Part shown: piece by piece, positions 55,961-64,000 of the stretch | Position numbering within the stretch: position 1 is the first letter of the stretch | Layout of the letters: each line of letters opens with the position of its first letter | DNA from: Schizochytrium sp. TIO01 | Taxonomy: Eukaryota > Sar > Bigyra > Thraustochytrida > Thraustochytriidae | DNA length: 64,000 nucleotides | Direction of reading: 5' to 3' | Assembly (NCBI GenBank): GCA_004764695.1 | Contig: SMSO01000025.1 | Location: forward strand, 3,245,102-3,309,101 | The notes under the pieces: model-generated | The model's input: only the letters and a program-made list of their open reading frames with translations | Told to the model about the DNA's origin: nothing | Databases searched by the model: none | Translations under genes and position numbers: made by a program

Positions 55961-56738
55961 ATGTATTCAATGGTCGATTCATTTGCGTCGATTGATTCAT
56001 CCATGAATTCCACATTAGTTGAAGGAGGAGAAGCCAGCCAGAGGAGACCACGGACGATCCATCGGCGGCCATCTCGTGGGAGTCGCGAAATAAATAGGAG
56101 GCAGGAAACCAACTACGCAGAGTCTTGACCGCGCAGGGAGCTGAAGGTCGGCCTGCCGAGCGGCCCAGGTGCCTAAAGTCCGGCGAGATGGAGGATACGT
56201 ATCGATGATTGCACTTGACCCCGAAAACAAGCAATGAATAAATGAAGGAAAGAAAGAAAGAAAGAAAGAAAGAAGTAACTAGGCAGCTAGGCACCACCTA
56301 CTACCAGAAAAGTTTGCGTAAAAGGGAAAGAGGAAAGCACAACCTGAGGAACCCGAAAAGAGGTGGAAAAAGGGTTGTTCAAGCCGCTGTATCCATTCAA
56401 CGCGATGCAGCGAACAGGGAGAGAGAGGCTCGTAGGTGCATGCGTACGTGCAGACTTGAGCGTGTATCCAGGCACTCACATAGTCGGTTAGAGCGAGGAC
56501 CAGTGGTTGCCACGAGGTTGTACGGGCCGAAGTCCTCGTGCTGCTACAACTGGACATGCGGCAGCCAGGTTGTAGAAAAGTTTTGGAAAAAGAGGCAGTC
56601 AGCGAAAGGATAAATCAGAAGAGGAACTATTGGAGAGGAACTATTGAAGAGGAACTATTGAAGGCTATTCGGTCATGCATTGATTCACTCATTCTTTCAC
56701 GCATTGATTGATTCATTGATTCATTCATTCGTTTTTAT

Positions 56739-56768
56739 TCTTGAATTGAATTGAATTGAATTGAATTG
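56739..56768. repeat. (AATTG)n pentanucleotide repeat
   Basis: Six perfect TTGAA units. Confidence 0.9.
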
Positions 56769-57148
56769 AATGAATTGAAATATTCCCTCAATTGGAAAGT
56801 AGTATCAATTCGAAGGTCTTCATCTCTTGCTGAAGCTCTTCGAGCTCCGTGACATTAATCGGGTGATGATTTAATGCTGTTTCGCAGTATGAGAAACAGC
56901 TGTAGCTTGCTCAGAGAGCTGCGCAGCCAGTGGGCCTCTCGTTGAACAAGTCGAAGTGTCTGAATCGATTGGATGACTTGAACTCCATGATCAACTGGCG
57001 ATCATTTATTCATTTATTTATTTATCTCGTTACTTGACTTTTTAAAAGACGGACTTAGTGAATTAGCGAGTTAGGTTCTAAGTTATGTTGTCGTTTGACG
57101 GCGCTTACAAAATGCCGGCAGGCGAGCAGCGATGCGACCGCAAGCTAC

Positions 57149-57205
57149 GGTTGTTTGTTTGTTTGTTTGTTTGTTTGTTTGTTTGTTTAATTAATTATTT
57201 GTTTG
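57149..57205. repeat. (GTTT)n microsatellite
   Basis: GTTT units interrupted by AATTAATTA, then resuming. Confidence 0.9.
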
Positions 57206-57487
57206 TTTGTCACAGCAGCACTTACCGGCATCCGATTTCCAGCTCCGAATCGATTGAACTTAGGTCCATGAGCCATTCCAAGATCGCATTCGATTGGTAA
57301 AAAAATTGGGTGGCGGCCTTCCAGCTCTTTTGCGTTGAGGAGTCAGAAGTCGCGTTTGATCTCGCCCACTAGCTTTTGTTTTCCTCCCAAAGTGTTTGTT
57401 TAAGCACGCACCTTTGCATGCTTCTTATCATGAATTTACTCACCTGGAAATAAACAAACAAAGAAACAAAGAAACACACAAACACAT

Positions 57488-57500
57488 CAAATAAATGTAA

Positions 57501-57547
<47 letters not shown>

Positions 57548-57548
57548 A
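57488..57548. repeat. (AAAT)n microsatellite
   Basis: About fifteen AAAT/TAAA units; a looser AAAT/GAAA cluster recurs at 57730-57787. Confidence 0.9.
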
Positions 57549-58354
57549 ATACATTCACCATCAACGGTGTCATTGTCGGTGATTCGCAACCATTCGTACC
57601 TGCAGGCGCGTACAAACTGTAGAGGAGTGAGTGAGCGGTAGCCATTCGCAGCAGAACCAAGAGCCGCCGCGACCGCTCTATCATTCTCAGATCGTAGGTA
57701 GCGAGCGCATATGATATGTCCACAGATGTTAAAGAAAGAAATAAATAAAGAAATAAATAAATAAAGAGAGAAATAAAGAAATAAATGCGCTGCTTTTCGC
57801 TCATTCGACCTTTCAAGAGCGCCATTGTCTGCGTGAAAAAGCCCACCGATGATGAGATTTGACGGATATGTGGAGGAGGACTGAGTTTCAAGCCTGAGGA
57901 AGAGGGAACTTGTGGTGGTGAAAAGGGTCCGCAGACAACCGAGTGGAGAAGCGAGCGCGCTCCCTTGCCCGGTCTCTTGAGGAGTGCCACTGATCGGCTG
58001 CCTTCGAGTCGAGTGAGTTTAGATGGCAACCAAAGGTTTGCCGATTGAGTGAGTTCTTTACTTTAGTCTGCTGATTATTGGCTCCTCGAGAGGAAGAGGG
58101 CTTAGTTAGTTAGTTAAGAAGCAATGATGCGGATCATACGCACAATCAGAGGAGCTTTGGCTTCATCGGAGCTGTTAATGGCGTTGGCGAAGCTTATAAA
58201 ATCAGCTTTCATGGATGCGGTCTGTACGCAGCTCTGGTCCTGCTTCGCTATTCAGGGCCACATTGATTCTGCGGCCAATGACAGGCACATTTGAAAGACT
58301 TACTTAGTGATGCCATTGTGTATTTTGCGTACGAATTGCTCGCAACCAGCGTGA

Positions 58355-58450
58355 GAAGCTAGCTAGCTAGCTAGCTAGCTATTCAATTGTCACGCTTTGC
58401 AAAAAACAAATAAACGTGCGCTTTTTCTAGCTAGCTAGCTAGCTAGCTGG
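58355..58450. repeat. Paired (CTAG)n arrays
   Basis: AGCT/CTAG tetramers at 58355-58381 and 58427-58450; since CTAG is self-complementary the two arrays can pair with each other. Confidence 0.85.
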
Positions 58451-59166
58451 TGGCGTTTGTCTCTATTTTCTCTTGCTATCTCGTTTCTTCTGATCGATGA
58501 TGGCTCAGAATTTGAACTTCTTAACTCCGCCTCGTGAGAGCGATTCTGATTCGTTTGCGTGTTGGTTTCTTTCTCTCTTTGCTTCAGTTAAGTTAATTAA
58601 TTAATTAATTAATGAAAGATGATGAAACTCAATGCGGCACATCATATCGACGACACATGTCGATTATCGCAGTAGTATCAGACAGTATCAATCAGAGTTC
58701 TTCTTCCTTTCCGTCTTTCAAAGAGCGCGCACGCGTGCGGTATAAGGATAAGCAGCTAGCTACTAAGGCGAAGAAGATGGCGCTCTGCGAGAGCGTTGAA
58801 AGAGACGAGCGTTGATTGAGGCTTCAGCGATGAGTGAGCTTACAGACGCAGCAGACACCGGCGCAGCACGCACAAGCGCACGCAAAACAGTCGCGACACC
58901 GCTGAGCGGACCGCCCCCTGTGCGCCCAGCAACGCAATTGAACGGCTTCGCGCCGCTTGGTCCTCTCGAGCCCTCGATCAAACTCGTCACATACGCACTC
59001 TTCACATTCGCCTCTTCTTTCCTCCACTTTTCAATAGTATAGATAGATAGATACATAGATACATAGATGGGCTCTTCAAGTTCTTTTCTTTAATAATTTG
59101 TACTTACTTACTCATTCTTTCCCAATAACCTGAAAATGTGTAAATCAATCAATCAAATTAAAATCA

Positions 59167-59179
59167 AATGAATGAATGA

Positions 59180-59227
<48 letters not shown>

Positions 59228-59232
59228 GAGAA
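59167..59232. repeat. (AATG)/(GAAA)n microsatellite
   Basis: Short AATG run followed by about fourteen GAAA units. Confidence 0.9.
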
Positions 59233-59550
59233 AGGAGGTTGCAATTTTATTTGTTGTAGAGGCGAGAAAGGCGCTTTTCTTCTTCGCTCCTGCGATCACA
59301 CGATGCCGCCGCCGTTCATGTGTAGATATACAGACACCCTCGCGAGCAGAGAGGTGGACTTGGAGGCGCTTAGGCGCGGCTGCGGCACTGTGGCCTGCGT
59401 ACGAGGCTGGCCGGAGTGAGCCTGTGCGACCGACAGTCGTCCGGCACGGGAAAGGAAAGAGAACGCGCTCATTTGTCTCTTTCGCTTTGGAAAAGCTTTA
59501 CTTATTGTTTTTACTTTGTTTGTCTCTAGAGATAGCAGAATCTTTTGAAG

Positions 59551-59623
59551 CAGAAGAAGAAGAAGAAGAAGAAGAAGAAGAAGAAGAAGAAGAAGAAGAA
59601 GAAGAAGAAGAAGAAGAAGAAGA
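59551..59623. repeat. (GAA)n microsatellite
   Basis: About 24 GAA units, the longest trinucleotide run in the window; encodes poly-Glu in a plus-strand open frame that I do not accept as a gene. Confidence 0.95.
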
Positions 59624-61645
59624 GAGGTTTCCGGGAAAGCGTGAAAAGACAAGCAAATCTACAAAGAAGCTTGCTTTCAAGGATTGCCACGATTCACCAA
59701 AGGCTGAGATCGACGATCGCTCGATCGCCGAGTTTTTCCCATTGATTGGAAAATGATAGTTCTTCGTGTGTTGTTTGTTTTACGTTGCTTTGGTTTTAAT
59801 TTTTCATTGTTTTTCAACTTATACCAATAAATTGAAGCGTGAAGAAGAAATGGCCCTCGAAGAAGAGAAGAGATGTAGGCTGTTGTTCATTATTGTTTAC
59901 CATAAGCTTGCCACGCTAAAGAAACGGGCAAGAGCAGAAAGAAAGAAAGAAAGAAAGAAAAAAAGAAAGGAAACAAAGGGCAGTCAGGGCAGTCAGGTGA
60001 CGCGGAAGCGAGCAGAAATATATGCACATTCATTCATTCGCTCATTCATTCATTCTTGTTCACTCTCTCAGCCAGTTGGATGCAGCGCTCGTCTCCCTTT
60101 AAGTGCCGCGGCACCTGAACGGCTTTGCATGCACGCATTACATAGATTGCCTGTTCAAGGTTTTGTGATGAAAAGGAGACACGCTCGCTCGCTCATCACT
60201 GATGACGCACAAATCAAGGAAAGGAGGACAGACAGAGGGAGAGAGAGAGACAGAGAGAGAGGCGGAAGGCAAGCTTGGTGCCAAGGAAGGACACGCGTTG
60301 ATTGAAGCACCCTCGAAGGAGGAGATTCGCAGCCCTCTGGAAAGCCTCTCTTCTCCTTCTCACTTGAGAACTCGAATCTCTCTCCGTTTCTTTCTTCTCT
60401 ATGTTATGTTCATCTTAAGTGAATTCGATGAATTTGATGAATTTACTTTTTTTTACAAACAATTCTATAAAACCAAAAATGAGAGTGAGGAATTGTGATA
60501 ACGAAGCTGGGCACCTTCGCCTGCGGAATGAAAGAGCACAGCTTTGAGTTCAGGCGCCCTATTTATTATTATCTTGAAATTAATGTAAAACAACTTTCTA
60601 TTCTTTTTTATTTATTCTATTTTATTTTATTTTATTTTTTATTCTGCTTTAAAATTTTGCAAAAGGCTGCGTTGCGGGACTCACAAAGCGCCTCGATGCA
60701 GTGCGTGCATGATTTATTTGCTGGCAGCGCAGACAGAGCACGAAAGAGAAGAAGCGCCCGACAGCCCGCCCGCTCGGACCGCCTGTCGCTCCGCCGCTAT
60801 CAGCCTGTCAGTCGGTGTGCCTGTGGCCTCTCCGGAGCGGCTCGCTCTGAGCTTGAGAAGTAAGTGAGTGCCTGTTCGCTCAGGGCCGCCATCGAACAAA
60901 TCGAGCAGCTTTAGTACCTGGTCTTTGCGAGCTTCTTCTCACGACCCCTTAGCGTAAACAGTAGCGCCTGCCTAGCCACTTGAAAAAAGAAAAGAAAAAA
61001 AGGAGAACAAATGAAAAGAAGTATAGATTGAAAAAACTGCAAAAATAATGAAAGGAAAGAAGGCTTTCTTTCAATCAATCAAAAGGCGTACTATGGACCT
61101 GAAGATAAAAGGTTGAGTTTCTGCTGTTTGTTGATGATGTTGTTGCTGTTGTTGTTGCTGCTTATTTTGGAGAAGGAGCAAGAAAAATAAAAATTAAAAA
61201 AGTAAAAAAAAAATAGAATGCGGGAAGCACCAGCTCGGGAGATGAGGAATATCGAAAGGATTGTTGATGCATGTGGTTATGGCGGATCGTGAGGGAAATG
61301 AGGAGGAATGAGTCAGCCGAAAACCGCTCGGACGACACCTCTCTTCAGTACGTGCCATGGCCCACATTCCCTCTGAGACACACGGCGAAGAAGAAGCAAG
61401 CCGCCCCGCGCTTTTGCTTCGAGTCCTGCGATTGTCTGCCCTATTTTCATGCAATCAGGCCAGGTACATTGTTTTAGTAATTTAAGTCTCTACTTTTTCA
61501 ATATTATATATATAATGTTATCCCTCTATATTTAAAATTCGAAAGTTAATAAAATAATAAGTGGCACCCTTTCTTTCAGAAATAAAAGGTTTTTTGTATT
61601 TGTATTAACCCGCAAGGTGACACTAATTAACTGTTCGCGTAAATG

Positions 61646-61670
61646 AAAAAAAAAAAAAAAAAAAAAAAAA
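61646..61670. repeat. Poly(A) tract
   Basis: About 25 consecutive A followed by GGGAAAAG. There is no coding sequence directly upstream, so a retroposed tail is not supported. Confidence 0.85.
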
Positions 61671-62079
61671 GGGAAAAGAAGGTGGCTTTGGGGTGAGAAA
61701 AAGGCTGTGGACAAGTTCCACCTCACGAGAAGCTTTCTTTTCAATCAAGCCCGTTTAGTCGTCCAGTAGAACCATTGTAATTTTATCGCATATTTTCGGC
61801 AACTGGGAGAAAGCAGCGACGTGCTTCCTCTTTTCTAAAAATAAAAGTCTTTATTAACATTATCAATGCTCTATGAATAGCCTCTACCTACTTTCAGAAC
61901 AAACCAAAGCACAGAGGGAATGGCAGAGCGCATTTTCTTTTTTCTTTTTGCTTGTTTTTGTTTGCCTCGGATTGTTGGGTGAAAAGAATAGAAAGAAGTA
62001 TTTATTTATCGTGTGTTTGTTATAATTAATTAAATAAATAAAGTATAGACCTGTTTTTCTCTCTGGAGAGCAATAAGTC

Positions 62080-62080
62080 T

Positions 62081-62116
<36 letters not shown>

Positions 62117-62126
62117 GTCAGACAAA
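62080..62126. repeat. (CAGA)n microsatellite
   Basis: About twelve CAGA units with one CAGT variant near the end. Confidence 0.9.
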
Positions 62127-62921
62127 CTCCAAATTGACGACGCTGGTCGCCAAAACCTTGAGCGAGAAAAGGTGTTGCCAGGTGACGCATACGTGAGAGC
62201 CCAGGTGATAGCACTGCTGAGGCTTGGCTCCGTGTTTGCTTCCCTCGAATCTCGCGCAACTCGTTCTCCGCGTGCCCTGAGAACCGGGAGGGAAAAGGAG
62301 GCAGGCGACTGATTGAGCGAGCGATTTTCTTCTTTTCTTCCCTCCGTGAAAAAAGAAAGAAACAAAAGAAAACAAAACCAAATAGAAGTGAAAACAAACA
62401 AATATAAATAAATCCCTCGTGCTAAGCGTGCCCGTGAGGTCTGGCAAAACCCGAATTGCAGCACAGGCAGCGAGCGATTGAGCTAGCTGATAAAACAAGC
62501 CACGACTATTGCTATTACAGTAGCAGGCCGACTCTCCTCATCATTGAAGCGTGTTTGCACAAGTAACTATACGGATTCATTAACCTCGCAACACGCTGCT
62601 GCTGCTGTGCTCCCGGAAGCGCCGTAAAGCAAAATATACGCGCCCGCACGCACAAATTAAATATCAAGGCGCCGCTGCTGCATATTACCAGAGATACAGA
62701 GCTTTGCGTCTTGGGGATCGGCAGTAATACTACTTGCTGCTCGTTGGGCTTTTCGCTGGAATTTGGCCGAGTTGGGTTCCCGACGTGCGCCTTATTGCTT
62801 GGCTAGCGGACTACAACTGCTTCACGATTGCAAAGCTAGCTGCTTCGCTAGCTAGAGGGGAAAAGGTCAACATCATTTAGCGCAAACCGAACAGAGTTCC
62901 TCCCGCCCCGTGGCGGTGGAG

Positions 62922-64000
62922 ATGATGATGATGAATAACGATGATGCACGCAGCTTTGCCAGCTCCTCGTATGACAGCTGGTCTAGCGAGAGGAGCATGA
63001 ACATGGCTCAGCCCCAGATCCCCGCTCAAATCTCCAGCGAAACTGAGATTGATACTGTACTTCAAGGTCAGGCTGGTATCGAGAACATGCGCAATGTGAA
63101 CAACAGAAACAACTCGTATGCAACAGGGAACAGCGGCCCCCATTGCCGGACCCACCGCCAGTCTTGCAATGATATCGGGAACCTCGCTCCCGAATCAAAT
63201 GTCGAGGTTATCACCTCAAGTCAAGTCCACGGATGCGGACTTCTTTGTAAATACCCACTCAAGCCCTATGAGGCTGTCTTTGTCGAAGCCCCGCTCCTTC
63301 AATTTATGCAAGGCGAAGATGTTGACTCTGTTGTTGAGGACTGCCTCACTTCCGAGCAGAAGGAAGCATTCTTCCAGCTTCAAGATACATGCAGCAGTTC
63401 AAATTTACTTGAACAATGCAGCGAAGGCTACGAGAGCGCTGATGAATCCGCTGTATCAAGGACTCGTACGTCCACCCGCTCGTCCTCAACGGTCTCAACA
63501 ATTCAACCCGTGTCTGTCTCAGCTGCGACACATACGTCGGAAAGCAGCTTTTCTGAAATTTCCTCAACATCTCCCAGGAGTGATAATAGTAGCATTCCCG
63601 AGACTGACTCAGCCGACCTTCCTGATGTAAAAACTCCCATGGGTGTTTGCCAAACAAATGCACTTCGCCTCGATGACAGGCTCTTCGCTGTGCTCAACTA
63701 TGCATCACGTATCAATCACTCCTGTAATCCTAACCTGAGCTACCGCTATGATGAGTCTCGTGGAACTGTCGAGTTTTATACTCTGCGTCATGTAAACGCT
63801 GGTGAAGAACTCTGTGTCTCGTATGTCGACCAGTCCCTTCCGAGAGATGCACGCCGTGCCATGCTTCACGAGAGATATGGCTTCACGTGTTCTTGTGAAG
63901 TATGTAGCCTCGAAGGGGAGGCACTTGCCGACTCTGAGCAGAGGCGCGAGCGCTTGGCGACTACTGATAGTGACATCTTCCAAGCTATCGAAAGACAGGA
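62922..64000 (+). CDS. SET-domain protein, SET5/SMYD-like, 3' end outside window
   Basis: The frame is open from four tandem ATG codons at 62922 to the window edge (359 codons, no stop). Split SET domain: SET-N at 'HGCGLLCKYPLKPYE' (residue 103 on) and SET-C with RINHSCNPN (N265, H266, S267, C268), 'VEFYTLRHVNAGEELCVSYVD', and a post-SET zinc cluster beginning FTCSCEVC (from residue 322). Between them lies 'TSEQKEAFFQLQD', as in fungal SET5-type proteins, then an 80-residue Ser/Thr-rich insert. No MYND finger is visible. SET5/SMYD proteins methylate lysines on histones or other proteins using S-adenosylmethionine. The first 100 residues are Asn/Ser/Gln-rich. Introns further downstream cannot be judged. 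Confidence 0.85.
   Translation, partial: MMMMNNDDARSFASSSYDSWSSERSMNMAQPQIPAQISSETEIDTVLQGQAGIENMRNVNNRNNSYATGNSGPHCRTHRQSCNDIGNLAPESNVEVITSSQVHGCGLLCKYPLKPYEAVFVEAPLLQFMQGEDVDSVVEDCLTSEQKEAFFQLQDTCSSSNLLEQCSEGYESADESAVSRTRTSTRSSSTVSTIQPVSVSAATHTSESSFSEISSTSPRSDNSSIPETDSADLPDVKTPMGVCQTNALRLDDRLFAVLNYASRINHSCNPNLSYRYDESRGTVEFYTLRHVNAGEELCVSYVDQSLPRDARRAMLHERYGFTCSCEVCSLEGEALADSEQRRERLATTDSDIFQAIERQ

Larger units (their letters stand above)
41491..62840. other. Gene-poor microsatellite-rich region, main part
   Basis: About 21 kb without a protein I can support. GC-rich islands (41.1-42.1, 45.0-45.4, 54.6-55.2, 58.8-59.0 kb) sit between AT-rich and microsatellite segments. Many long open frames exist only because repeats lack stops (poly-Glu from GAA, and peptides from GAAA, AATG and CAGA arrays). 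Could be pericentromeric, subtelomeric or simply a repeat-expanded intergenic block. Confidence 0.55.

Noticed and set aside
55743-56297. 184-codon minus-strand ORF
   Set aside because: Driven by AATG and GAAA repeats giving SFIH-type peptide repeats; no conserved domain.
59172-59756. 194-codon plus-strand ORF with poly-Glu stretch
   Set aside because: Open only because GAAA and GAA arrays contain no stops; flanking peptide has no protein-like pattern.
61646-61670. Poly(A) tail of a processed pseudogene
   Set aside because: No coding sequence or target-site duplication seen next to the tract.

Overview
The window is nuclear DNA of a single-celled eukaryote. Two genes carry clear GT-AG introns, coding regions are widely spaced, and families typical of eukaryotes are present: an Orai Ca2+ channel, an RBCC/TRIM-like protein with a CaaX box, an FYR-domain protein and a SET5-type SET protein. 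A riboflavin-pathway lumazine synthase excludes most animals. A labyrinthulomycete/thraustochytrid-like stramenopile is my best guess, at low confidence and by inference only.

Left edge, 1-5848: ten or so short, intronless, tightly packed and partly overlapping ORFs on both strands. They include a 5'-cut kinase-like ORF, a phage-type Dam-like N6-adenine methyltransferase, two small membrane proteins, an acidic-tailed protein and several unknowns. Many have a T-run motif just upstream of the ATG, and several are broken by stops or frameshifts. The block ends in a 5'-truncated ORF about 20 bp before the first ordinary host gene. It looks like a decaying endogenous DNA virus or large mobile element.

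Host gene region, 5.9-30.7 kb: carnosine N-methyltransferase-like (N2227) gene with one intron; an intronless FYR + EF-hand protein; a repeat-rich gap; a broken Crinkler/RHS-type P-loop NTPase; an FAH-family hydratase with a likely mitochondrial presequence; an isochorismatase-family hydrolase with one intron; a DUF707 protein with a basic disordered N-terminus; an RBCC protein; a 22-bp periodic repeat array with a GC-rich hairpin; lumazine synthase; and an Orai-like channel.

Right half, 31-62.9 kb: an AT-rich stretch (31-35 kb) followed by about 27 kb with no convincing gene. It is dominated by tetranucleotide microsatellites (GAAA, CAGA, GATA, AATC, AATG, CTAG) and short tandem repeats. At the right edge a SET5/SMYD-type SET-domain gene starts at 62922 and runs out of the window.

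The host genes do not form an obvious pathway. Ca2+ themes recur (EF-hand protein, Orai) but linkage is not evidence of shared function. The two Crinkler-like pieces (kinase at the left edge, NTPase at 16.5-18.9 kb) and the compact block suggest this locus takes in mobile or viral DNA.
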